A program made the position numbers and the translations under genes. The notes below the pieces were generated by a model. That model was not told the DNA's origin and did not search any database. It was given only the letters and a program-made list of their open reading frames with translations. A DNA stretch of 64,000 nucleotides from Gibbula magus. Taxonomy: Eukaryota; Mollusca; Gastropoda; Trochida; Trochidae. The stretch spans positions 60,796,328-60,860,327 of the forward strand of contig OW388302.1 in the NCBI GenBank assembly GCA_936450465.1, written 5' to 3'. Positions 1 through 11,400 of the stretch are shown here, in pieces. Each line of letters opens with the position of its first letter. Positions within the stretch are counted from its first letter, which is position 1.

Positions 1-42
1 AGGAGTCATCAATTATTAAAAGTTTTGTCTTCAAATCAAATG

Positions 43-147
43 AAAACAGTTTGGGATAACATAGTAAAACCAAGAGTTAACAATTTCCGTAATGGTATTG
101 TTCTCCCAAAAGACAAAAGACAACCAATTTGTCTAATGGCTTTCTGA
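43..147 (+). pseudogene. Decayed ORF fragment, unit 0 copy (cut by window)
   Basis: The end of a short open segment that recurs in all four units. Here and in unit 3 the text is GACAAAAGACAACC; units 1 and 2 read GACAACC. This 7-nt difference shifts the frame. No family is recognised. Confidence 0.2.
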
Positions 148-424
148 TAAAGTGAAAAGCTGTATTGAACATTGGGTAATTGAAGTAACCTAACAATGTT
201 ACAAGAAGAGCAGAAAAGAAGAAGAAGAAAAATATTTTATTAACTTGTCACACGTTGTTATTAAAGCAGATCATACATTTACAAAATCAGTTTTAAAGAA
301 CATCCAGCCTTGAAAGTTTATGAGACAGGAGATTAATAGAACTTAAAATATGGTAGGATGAAAACAGGTACATTGCTGAAATGTCATGATGACAAATGTG
401 GTACAGACACAGGTCTTCATCCTC

Positions 425-910
425 GTGTTTTCTGATGGCAAATATTTCAACACTCGTTGATAATAGTCAATTATTACTCAACCGTGGTGAGATCACTCAT
501 TAGATAACAATGAGTTGGTTACACAAATGTGTGATACCACCGCGTCCTGCCGTAACGTCATAATCGGCGCGTGACGTCATAGTCGTTTTTGGTTGACGTC
601 ACACGCCGCGCAACTGCAATAGCTGGTGGACTATTTGCAAGTAAGCGTCATTAAAAAAGATTTTCTAGCAATTCATGCTATTTACATTATTGAGTAATAA
701 ATAAAATACAAAATTCGGTCCCGTTTGACAACATGTTTATAACTCGTGAATGACATCGGTATTTAACTCGCTTTCGCTCATTAAAATACCAAACCATCCA
801 CTCGTTTCATAAACATGTTATCAAACGGGACGTCGTTCAGTATTCTATATATATATCTTAGGCTTTTTTTTTATCTTTTATCATGTTGATATAACTGATA
901 TCAGAAGACA
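425..910. repeat. Fold-back element with GTGTCTTCTGATATCA-type ends, unit 0
   Basis: The left end is GTGTTTTCTGATGGC and the right end is TGATATCAGAAGACA, inverted copies of each other. Unit 0 carries about 400 bp between them. Units 1 and 2 carry only about 60 bp between the same ends (17466-17553). The interior contains a perfect-looking hairpin at 718-831. Confidence 0.5.
718..831. repeat. Hairpin with 23-bp arms
   Basis: The left arm begins GTCCCGTTTGACAACATG and the right arm ends CATGTTATCAAACGGGAC, near-exact inverted copies. Between them lies a second imperfect inverted segment (ACTCGTGAATG and CCACTCGTTTC). It is present only in unit 0. A short non-autonomous element is likely. Confidence 0.6.
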
Positions 911-949
911 ATTTGTTGAGATTCTCTATAAAAGATGGCCTATAGCTAT

Positions 950-1103
950 ATATCAGTATGTCTTTCTAATGCTATGTTAAAGGATGCCCGACACTGCGGT
1001 TGTGAACCAACTCTTCGCTTGAAGTTCTACACGTGTGTGTGCATGTGGTTATGAATATTTAACCAATATTATACACAAAAGGTCTACAATAAGAATATTT
1101 TAA
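950..1103 (+). pseudogene. EGF-like exon relic, unit 0 copy, frameshifted
   Basis: Corresponds to the cysteine-rich open stretch at 17594-17754 in unit 1. Here two bases are missing in the GTGTGTG run, so the frame breaks just after the C-x-C motif. Confidence 0.22.
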
Positions 1104-2455
1104 GGGGTGACTCCCCTGGTAATTATGAAAGAAATGTTACTGATATACAGCATTGTTATTCGTCAGAAGCGTCAATCACACAGGGAAGTATGTCCCTTAG
1201 AAATATCTTTTGAAAGACTTATACCTATATACAAACCTCCCCAGGGAGCGGTGCGTCCTGACGCACTCGGTTATATTTATATCCGAGTATACATATGTAA
1301 TAAGGTGAGTTCTATATAGACAGATTTTCAGATTTATGTGTTTTAGTAATAGTGTAATAGTTTTAGTATTTAAGGATAGTAATGATACAAATTTATAAAT
1401 ATTGGAATGTGTATATTGATGTTAATATGTCTTAATATACATATGGTGGTAAGCTTCATACATGTACATGAAGGAACTAATATTCGTCTTCAATTAAACT
1501 CATATTGCATATTTAAAAAATTCTATCTTCTCTGTTTAATCATTCACATCTACCTGTTTCTACCATTTTCTCAAGGCAAGATGGAAATGTATCGAGATCT
1601 CTCCATTTTATACCTTGCCTTCAACCTAGGCAGAGGTGTTGGAACGAATCAGCGACACCTGTCGTGATCACGAGTTACGTCCCTTATCATCTGCTAACAT
1701 ACACTTAATGAAATCGCCGTTTACATTCGGAACCAATTCAAAATCCTATCAATTCCTATCTTCTCTGTTTAATCATATACATCTACAGTTCACAGTTCAC
1801 GACTTTAACGAGCAGTCATGCATATATATTTCACACAAACAACTTTCGTGAGTTTATTTTCTTTTGTTGAAAACTATTCAATAATGCATAGGTCACTGGT
1901 AGTATATTTTCACTAGAAATGTGAACTTGTGTGGTTGATTGACAAACAACAACAACAAAAGACACGAACAATACAAATGAACTAGGACTGGGTAGGGAAC
2001 TACACTGTTTTGTTAACTTAGATGTACCTGTCTTGCACATGTTGTCCAGGTGCTTATAGGTCATCAAAGAAAATGTAGATAAAGAGAAGTATATGGATAA
2101 TTGCTTCTTTATGCAGGATATGCGACAGTTCGAATATAAACAGTCTTGTATCGTTATCAATTGATCAAATACTATAGATTCTTCTAGCAGTAGCACGTTT
2201 TTTGGCATATCATTTTTCTCAAATTTGCTGATTATAATTAAAATGCATACAATATGTTGTTGGGTTGAAAGGTAAGAGATCCCATTTCAAGACCTAAAAA
2301 GCCATATCAATAGAAAACGGTTATCAGTATAGGCAAAAATGGTGAGACTTACACAATGAAAAAATTATTAAACCTTTTCTGCGAGGTAGATTTGTAGGTC
2401 TCGTGTGATTTTCAGAAAGCCAAATGGCTGACCATTCAATAATAGTGCCATAAAT

Positions 2456-2956
2456 AAAGGTACATCCATTGTGTTGTTTGGGGTCACATATTGCAAACGT
2501 TATAAATCGGGAAGTACTGACTGTGGCCGAAAATTGCCATTTTGATCTCAGTCGACTAAGTATATTGGCGATATAAAGGTAAAAGTAGTGATTTCTGATC
2601 GAAAACCGGACAGTGTACCGCATATGGCGCAAGCCAGACAATGTACCGCATGTGGTGCAAACCAATGAGTCAAACGTAATTTTGAAATCTTATTTATAAC
2701 AGACAAACTGATATATTTGGGTTGACCATGTTTAATAGGTCATATAATCACTGTGTATGTTAATAGTTTCGGATTCTGCACATGCATAATGATGTTACTC
2801 TATTTTAATTGGAAACTAGTAATTATGATATATTTGGTAATTCGTGATGAATATGCAAGCCGAGTGAATTTTATTTGCACTGTAAACAACAGATATGGTG
2901 AGTCGGAACGTATTGAAGCCTAATAAAATTTGACGAAACACAATGGATGCACCTTT
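2456..2956. mobile_element. MITE-like TIR element, unit 0
   Basis: About 500 bp bounded by inverted repeats AAAGGTACATCCATTGTGTT on the left and AACACAATGGATGCACCTTT on the right, matching at 19 of 20 positions. No transposase is encoded. Copies sit at the same place in units 1-3. Confidence 0.55.
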
Positions 2957-3142
2957 AAACTCTTCTCTGAGTGTTTAGGTGTCGCTATAACAGTCAGATT
3001 ACTTTCACTACCTTCAAGCGGCCATTTTATTGTGAACACCGCTTTAGAATTCTCTTGATTGGTTCGGGAGTACTGGTTACATGAATTGCGCAACACAGTT
3101 ACACAGCCATCACACTTTGACTTACCGAGCCGAGTTTATTGT

Positions 3143-3554
3143 GGGGAAATTCGTCCAGTAGGCTGAACGTCAATAAATCTTAATTATTAGGTCTTCAAGA
3201 CGAATGTCTGAAGACCTATTGTTCTTTTCCGAATTGTTCTTATTATAATTATTATTTGCAGGATTTGGTGCGCCCCACTGTGAAGTAACGGCTGACCTGA
3301 TTTGCATGAAATTTTCAGGGCTTATAGTCTGTGACAAAAACTAGCCCTATACCTATTGTTGATTTTCAACTTCTTTCCTGAGTTATCTCCCCTTGAAGTC
3401 AAAACTTCAAACCTCAATAGCTCGAATACTGATCAAGATATTTTCATAAAACTTTCACCAAAATGTGGGCAACAAAATTCCCCATCGATATGGCCTATAT
3501 CGGTTTTGGGGAAATTCGTCCAGTAGGCTGAACGACAATACATCTTAATTATTA
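3143..3554. mobile_element. 318-bp insertion flanked by 47-bp direct repeats, unit 0 only
   Basis: GGGGAAATTCGTCCAGTAGG and what follows it occur at 3143-3189 and again at 3508-3554 with a few mismatches. Units 1-3 have a single copy and no insert. The insert begins with a hairpin (AGGTCTTCA and TGAAGACCT, 3189-3217). No coding sequence is present. Confidence 0.6.
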
Positions 3555-3739
3555 TTTGTTTATTTATTGCTTATTGGACATTTCGGGATTAATATTTTGT
3601 GTTTAAACGTTTGTTAACACAATCTTCTATCTAAAGTTTAAGCAGTGTATTCAGTTCAATAACATACGAACGTAACATGGTTACATTTGGGATAACACCA
3701 CCTTCAATAGTACAACTACTTGTACTCTTCCGGGCCGAG

Positions 3740-3825
3740 TCTTGGGATTCGAACCCACGCCCTCAGAGTAAGGCAACTATCGCCAACACTTACCATAGCA
3801 ACAGCTTACCAAACGACCTCGAGGA
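3740..3825 (-). repeat. tRNA-related SINE-like sequence, unit 0
   Basis: Read on the minus strand it contains a strong internal B box (GGGTTCGAATCCC) with a pairing T-arm stem, and upstream TGGCGATAGTTGCC, which resembles an A box but sits too close. The rest does not fold as a full tRNA. I take it as a tRNA-derived SINE or pseudogene. It is conserved in all four units. Confidence 0.35.
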
Positions 3826-4161
3826 ATGGGATTCGGCCCGAAAAAGTACAAGAATTTGAACTATTGAAGGGATTGTTATCCTAAGTATAACCTTGTTATA
3901 TTTCTCTACTATCTAAATGGCATGTATTTCAAAATATACGAACGGCTAAGTCTCTTTGGGGATCGATTATTAACGTACTTTCTCGATTATTTATTATGTC
4001 AATTATCTCACAGTGTGTTAACAGCATAAGGTTAAGTCAATATATGGCTGTACTTACAACATCAGAGATCATCCCTAAATATTGTATTCAATCAAAAAAC
4101 ATGAAAGTGTTTTTATTGTGAATGATTAATCATTTTAATGATGACTAGATGCGTCGCATTT

Positions 4162-4212
4162 CGACTTGTTTACAAGTCGTTTCAACAGTCGAAAAGACTT
4201 GTAAACAAGTCG
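4162..4212. repeat. Nested palindrome, unit 0
   Basis: CGACTTGTTTACAAGTC pairs with GACTTGTAAACAAGTCG across a 17-nt loop. Each arm is itself a near-palindrome, so a cruciform or two small hairpins are possible. It lies about 0.9 kb upstream of exon 1. Confidence 0.6.
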
Positions 4213-5148
4213 AAATATATATATATGTTGTGAGTGTGTGTATATATATAGATGACAAATGACACGATGAGCAATGGCTACCAGGGGAATTATCAACCAG
4301 TAGAATTCCCCAAAGCATCTATGGTAACAAAGCAAAATAACACCAGGTGAATTATTCAATGGATATTGTGATTCCACTTTATATGTGGCTCTATGAACCC
4401 ACAAGAGACTTCTTCAATGAGTTCAATAAACTTCCGATAGTTAATTGTGGACGTCCGCAGGTGCTCTATCGAAGGATCACCACATGAAGTATTCAGTGTA
4501 GCTTGTTTTGTGTGTTTACCTGGTATCCCTATCAACCATCTGATGACAGAAGGCGATATTTCTACCAATCGGTAGTTCATGTATGAGGACGTTAAGCGGG
4601 GAGTTGGAAAACACATAGATTCTCTAGCTGGACCAAAGTGAAGTGCAGCTGCATAGAGTTCAGAGGGATTGAATTTGAAGAATTGGAATATATACCAGAG
4701 CCAAGTTACGATTTCTATTCTCTTCTACATAGTATTGAACTGGATAATTCAACGAGGTTGGTTTTCGTGTATGAGGATCTATAAAAACGCGCAAGATATC
4801 TTAAGAAAATTATTTTTTGTCTGTACTGCCTAGAGAGAGCGTAAACTAATTGTCAAGGGAAGTGACACATAGAAATAAATTAAGTATTTCTATAAACCAC
4901 TCTTTACCAAATAGCATCTCACATGACGTGACTTGTGGTTATGAAATATGAAAAGTTCGAGTCTTTAAAGAACTTCCAGAGTGACAAAAATTGGATTTTT
5001 ACTTGCACGAATAACGCGGAATTGGAACTCTTCGTTTTTATATTCTACAAAAGAACACTCTGCTACATTGAATATAGAAAAAGACAAGTTTAACGAAATG
5101 GAGAGGCGTGAACTTCAGAAAACGAAATCTTTATTTTCATATAGGAAC

Positions 5149-5449
5149 ATGATGATGATTATTTTGCACATTCTCTTCCTTCTCCCCTCTGTGACGTCAT
5201 TATGTCCTTTGATCTACGCAGAGAGACTATTTGACTATGATGACAAAAAGATTTCCCAAAATCTGATAAGGACTATGACTGGTCTGAGCAAGACGGAATG
5301 TATCCATCAGTGTTACAATGAGACGTTTTGCAACAGCGTCCACTTCAACCCATCTGGGTCAACTTGTTCGTGTCTCAGAGAGAGGTTCAAGGACACATCA
5401 GTCTCAACCGTTCCTGAGATCGGGCACACGCTCTTCCAGCTGAGAAAAC
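5149..5449 (+). CDS. Paralog 0 exon 1: signal peptide and first PAN/Apple-like domain
   Basis: Exon 1 encodes residues 1-100 plus one base of codon 101. Its donor is AAAC|GTGAGT with GT at 5450, phase 1. Likely signal cleavage is after residue 17. The domain has the PAN-like pattern of Cys 51, 55, 61, 73 and 75 with a leading Cys 19. After residue 3 it differs from paralog 1 at nine silent codons and two replacement codons, a pattern of purifying selection. The frame runs on seven codons past the donor before a stop, so the unspliced reading is misleading. Confidence 0.75.
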
Positions 5450-8400
5450 GTGAGTTACAACGCTAAAATTTATTATATTCATTGTTAAATAGTGCTTCTT
5501 TCCAGTGAAACCTAAGTTGATATTTTATATTTTAAAATGTTGCTATTTCTAAACCCATTGCTCCTAAAATAATTCTGCATGTGTATGGTTATCACATACA
5601 GGTGACATACAGGTTTTCACACGTTTTGATGATTACAATACCTGACGAGGTCCCGTGATATTTTACACTGTAAATTTCATCGAGTGGTTTCATTAATCCA
5701 AATGTCACGCCCCAGCTGCTAGTTTATATACAAATATTATATATACTACAAAAATCAGTTCAAAATTGTCCAACCCTCAGGTCTCATATAGAGAAATACG
5801 ATTGTCGAAGAAATCACAAGCCATGGGTCGAAAGCTAGATTGTGAATTATGAATATATCATCGTGATTTCTTCGACAATTGTATTTCTCATGTGATCGCG
5901 ACACCCGTGTGTTATATATTCACTGTAAAATAGTGTTTCTTTCTTGATTTGTTTATACACCATTCAAATTTAGTATATTAATGTTGAATAATGTATCTTT
6001 GTAATGAAACCTAACTTGTTTTTTGTATATTTTAAATTTTATATATTCTTAAATCCATTGTCATCGACACTTTTTCAAATATGTTTATCAATTGATTTCT
6101 ATTACTTATTATAATGTCACTTACCTGTTCGTTTCTATAAATATATACAATTATAATCTGTATCTAGTCTCTGCATTTGGACATTAATTAAGCGACACCC
6201 GAATTTGTCAACTGTTCATAAGTTGTACTTCGGACTGCCATCACAGCCAGTCCGGAATGTGTCCGATCGACTCTCTGTCGTAACAGCTAAACATATTGAG
6301 TAAGGGAACCAACCCTTCGCCCCCACCCCACCCCATTTTGACCCCCCAAATAACACAAATGAACTTTTTTGGTATTTGTCTCTGATTTGGTCTACTTCAC
6401 CTCAGGTGTTTGGTCATTTTCAATTTGTCTTTATTTCAACTGCAATTTCGAGAAAATAATATTTGTAAAGAAGTCTTTTCAAATTTATGACAAAGTCATG
6501 AATTTCACAAAATTTCATGAATCAGTTTTTTGCTTTTCATTTTGAGTATTTCGTGTTTCATTATGAGTTTTTCATGTTTCATTTTTAGTATTTCTTGTTT
6601 CATTTTGAATTTTTTGTGTTTCAATTTGAGTTTATCTTGTTTTATTCTAGGTTTTCCGTATTTTTAGTTCAGTTTTCTGTGGTTTCAATGAGAGAAATGC
6701 AATTAACTATAATAAATACCTTATGTCCCTTATGGGCCAACATACCAGCCATACTAAAATAGCTTGAAATTAAAAAGCATATAGATCGTGTTTGGATAAC
6801 AAATTCCTGAATTAGATATTTCTAGAAGTATGGCCCTTGTATCATTATTTGGAATGAGTAAACCAGGCAGTAGATATTATTATTAACCTCTATTGTTCTT
6901 CTGGGACGCCATTTTCTGTAATATCCCTCTGGTGCGGACTATAATTCAAATAATATCCCTCTGGTGCGGAGTATTATTCAAGTAATGTCCCTCTGGTGCG
7001 AAGTATTATTATCCCCCGCCACGAAGTGGAAGGGGGATATAGGTTTGGGCTCCGTCCGTCCGTCCGTGTGCCCGTCCGTCCGTGTGTCCGTCCGTCCGGC
7101 CGAGATAAATGGGACAGCTTTTCTCAGAAACCGTTTAAGATAGTATTACCAAAGTTGGTGTGGTGCTTGAGGGCATTATTACATTGATGGAGTTCGAAAA
7201 TGAGAAGCGTGCAATTATTTTTTTCGGAGTTATTGCCCATGATCGGTTTTTTTTTTACTCTGTTCCAGGTACTTTCAAAGGGGACAGTTTTTCTCAGAAA
7301 CTGTTTCAGATAGAACCAAATTTGTTGTGTGGCTTGAGAGTTTGAAAATTAGAATCATGTGATTCAGGTATCTTCCAAGGGGATAACTTTTCATTAAAAT
7401 TGTTTGAGATCAAATCACTTGTGTGGCTTGAGGGTATGTAATGTCCGTCTGGTGCGGAGTATTATTCAAGTAATGTCCCTCTGCTGTGGAGTATTGTTCA
7501 AGTAATGTCCCTCTGGTGAGGGGTATTATTCAAGTAATATCCCTCTGGTGCGTGTTACAATTCAAATAATGTCCCTTTGAGCGGACTATAATTCAAGTAA
7601 TATCTTCTGTTGCGACCATAATTCAAGTAATGCCCCTCTGGTGCGACTATGATTCAAGTAATGTCCCTTTGTGCGGACTATATTCAAGTAATGTCCCTTT
7701 GCGCTGACTATATTCAAATAATATCCTCTGTTGCGAATATAATTCAAGTAATGTCCCTCGGGTGCGACAATAATTCAAGTAATGTTTCTCTGATGCGAAG
7801 ATATAATTAACATAATTTGCTTATCCAGAGGGGTATTATCTTACAATGTCCCTCTTCAAATGTCTATATTTAAAAGCTCAGATGTAAAGTTTAAGGTGAC
7901 AGTTAGTGTGTGTAATGACTAACTCGATTGGAAAGTGATTTAATGTAATTTGTAATAAGCATTCTGTTAATAAATTAGATACTGCTGGACTCGGATTTAC
8001 TTTTAAATTTTGATCGTACACTAACATTATGACAAAGGTATACATTTTAACATTATAACTACATTTAACTAGATTCGCCCCAAAAATGGGCGATTTGCTT
8101 TTTTATTTATAGTTAAACAGCTGTGTGATAATTGCTTAATAAATTATTATTAATTTTATTCTTACATGACCTGGTGAGCAATTCGGATTTGATGGAGTTA
8201 ATTTATGAATGTTTTTCCATTGAAGCTGACGTGGCACCAGGATCGGAATGTGAGGAGGATTTAGACTGTGCTTCCCTCCCAAACTCCCAATGTCACGAAG
8301 CGTGTTGCAGGTGCGACCAGGGATATGACGAGGACAGGGCCAGATGTAGAATATTGACAGGTAGGACAATAATTTTGCTTTGACGATGGATGAATGGATG

Positions 8401-11400
8401 ATAGATGGATGAATGGATGGATGATGATGGATGATGGTTGGATGGATGATGGATGATGGATGGATAATGGATTATGGATGGATGGATGGATGGATGATGG
8501 AAGTTGGTTGGATGGATGACGGATGATGGATGGATAATGGATGGATGGGTGATGGATGATGTAATGGAGAATGCATGAGAAGCTGTGGATTCGTCGAACG
8601 AATCCACTGCTACGAATGCATTCTCCATCTTAATCCATATATTACGTCACGAAACATGCATATGTGATTATTTTATATTTGAAACAATAAATTATAATTT
8701 GTTGACACCAAAATCAATTATTTTGCAAATTTCGGTGCTCATTCATCGGATATGGTACAAGTAGCTGCGACCCACATGAAATGGATTCTTCCACGCAAGT
8801 GCAGCTCAAAACTTTCACTCGAATCGAAGTGATTGACAGCCAAAACTATGCCTTTCCATGCCTTCCGCATGCATTACAAGACTTGAATAGAACGCGGGAT
8901 TCTTACTGACAAACAATCCTAAGGTTTCTCTCAGCGTCTTGTGGCCTAATGGCTACAAGTGCTAACTACCAAGCGAAGGGTTGATGTTCGAATCCAGGTT
9001 CATGTATCACAAAAATTAATTTGTCTAGTGAGAGATATTTTAAGATACAGATACACGAAGACAAAATACATCAGTCTCGAAAAATGTACTCGATTAGCCA
9101 TTACCGAAAATGTCTAAACCTAACACCCTTCCTGACTGGGACAGTCAATGAGTTATTGGATGGCTAAAGGATGATGGATGGATGACGGATGGATGATGGT
9201 TGATGGATGGATGATGGATGGATGAAGGATGATGGATGGATGATGGATGGATGAAGGATGGATGATTGATGGATGATGGATGGATGATGGATGATGGATG
9301 ACGCATGGATGATGCATGATGGATGATGAATGGATGATGGATGGATGATGCAGGAATGATGGATGACGGACGGACGGATAATGGAGGATGACAGATAGAT
9401 GATGGAGGATGACAGATGGATGGATGGATGGTTGATGGATGACGGATGACTAAAGGATGGATGAAGGATGATGGATGATGGATATTGGATGTATTGATGG
9501 TTGATGGATGTATAATGGATGGATGGAGGATGATGGATGCATGATGGATGATGAATGGATGATGAATTTATAGAAGGATGGATGATGATTGATGTATAAT
9601 GGATGGATGGAGGATGATGGATGGGTGGATGGATGATGTATGGATGGATAATGGATGATGGATGGTTGGATGGATGGATGATGGATGAAGGAGGATGGAT
9701 GGATGATGTATGATGGATGATGTATGATGTATGGATGATGAATGATGTATGGATGATGGATGGACGATGGATGGATGAATGATGATGGATGATGGATTGA
9801 TGGATGATGGATGGATGAAGGAAGATGGATGATGTATGGATGATGGATGATGGATGATGGATGATGGATGGATGATGGATGGATGAATGATGATGGATGA
9901 TGGATGATGGATGATTGGATGATGTATAATGGATGGATGGATGATGATGGATTATGTATAATGGATGGATGGATGATGATGGATTATGGATGGATGGATG
10001 ATGATGGATTATGTATAATGGATGTATTGATGATGATGGATGATTGATGGATGGATGATGATGGATGATGGATGGATCATTAATGTATGATGTATGGATG
10101 ATGGATGATGTATGATGGATGGATGATGGATTGATGGATGATGGATGGATGATGGATGATGGATAATGATGGATGGATGGCTGGATGGATGGATGATGGA
10201 TGGATTGATGATGGATGGATGAAGGATGATGGATGATGTATGGATGATGGATAATGGATGGATGGAAGATGATGGATGGATGATGGATGGATGATGATGG
10301 ATGATGGTTGGATGGATGATGGTTGGATGGATGATGGATGGATAATGGATTATGGATGGATGGATGGATGGATGGATTGATGATGGATGGATAATGGATG
10401 ATATATGGATGATGGATTAATGGATGGATGATGGATGGATGATGGATTAATGATGTATAATGGATGGATGGAGGATGATGGATGGATAATGGATGATGGA
10501 TGGTTGGGTGGATGGATGATGGATGGAGGAGGATGGATGGATGATGGATGGAGGAGGATGGATGGATAATTGATGGATGATAAATGGATGATATCGATGA
10601 ATGGATGATGGGTGGATTATGGATGGATGGATGATGGATGGATGATGGATGGATGATTGGATGGATGATGGTTGGATGGATGATGGATGGATAATTGATT
10701 ATGGATGGATGGATGGATGGATGGATGGATTGATGATGGATGGATGATGGATGATAGATGGAAGAAGGATGATATATGGATGATGGATTAATGGATGGAT
10801 GATGGATGGATGATGGATTAATGATGTATAATGGATGGATGGAGGATGATGGATGGATGATGGATGATGTATGGATGGATAATGGATGATGGATGGTTGG
10901 TCGGATGGATGATGGATGGAGGAGGATGGATGGATGATTGATGGATGATAAATGGATGATATCGATGAATGGATGATGGGTGGATTATGGATGGATGGAT
11001 GATGGATGGATGATGGATGGATGATTGGATGGATGGACAGATAAAATAAACATTTTTGTAACTACAACCCATTACAGCATCCAAAGGGATGGTTATTCAA
11101 TATCTAGATTTTCATCCTTCAGTGAAGTAGCTGAATGTCTTCAAATTAACACTTTAATTAAAAGTTATGTGACCGAAAAATAACTCAATTTATTTAATGA
11201 TTTGAAAAAACACATACAATTTAACAGTAAATGTTTTTAATACAAGGAAACAAAATGTACATGACTAGATCTCAACAGTCATTCTCACAATCCTCTATGG
11301 AAAATGTGTAATTCGACGATCGATAACCTTATTCAATGGACTGAGGCAAAAAGTGATGGAATTTATATGTATGTCTTTCAGTTCATACGCTCGTAGGTAT

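Larger units (their letters stand above)
1..5148. other. Unit 0 upstream region, no intact gene
   Basis: Upstream of paralog 0. It holds a decayed ORF fragment (1-147), a fold-back element (425-910), an EGF-like relic (950-1103), a TIR element (2456-2956), an insertion between 47-bp direct repeats (3143-3554), a tRNA-related repeat (3740-3825) and a hairpin (4162-4212). The roughly 2.5 kb holding the 30-bp minisatellite in units 1-3 is missing, replaced by about 230 bp of unrelated sequence near 1560-1790. No other coding signal was seen. Confidence 0.6.

Noticed and set aside
4780..4786. TATAAAA as a promoter of paralog 0
   Set aside because: It lies about 370 bp before the start codon and is destroyed in units 1 and 2 (CTAACAAA), so conservation does not support it.
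8938..9010. Functional tRNA gene in intron 2
   Set aside because: A- and B-box-like motifs are present, but the T stem and acceptor stem do not pair.
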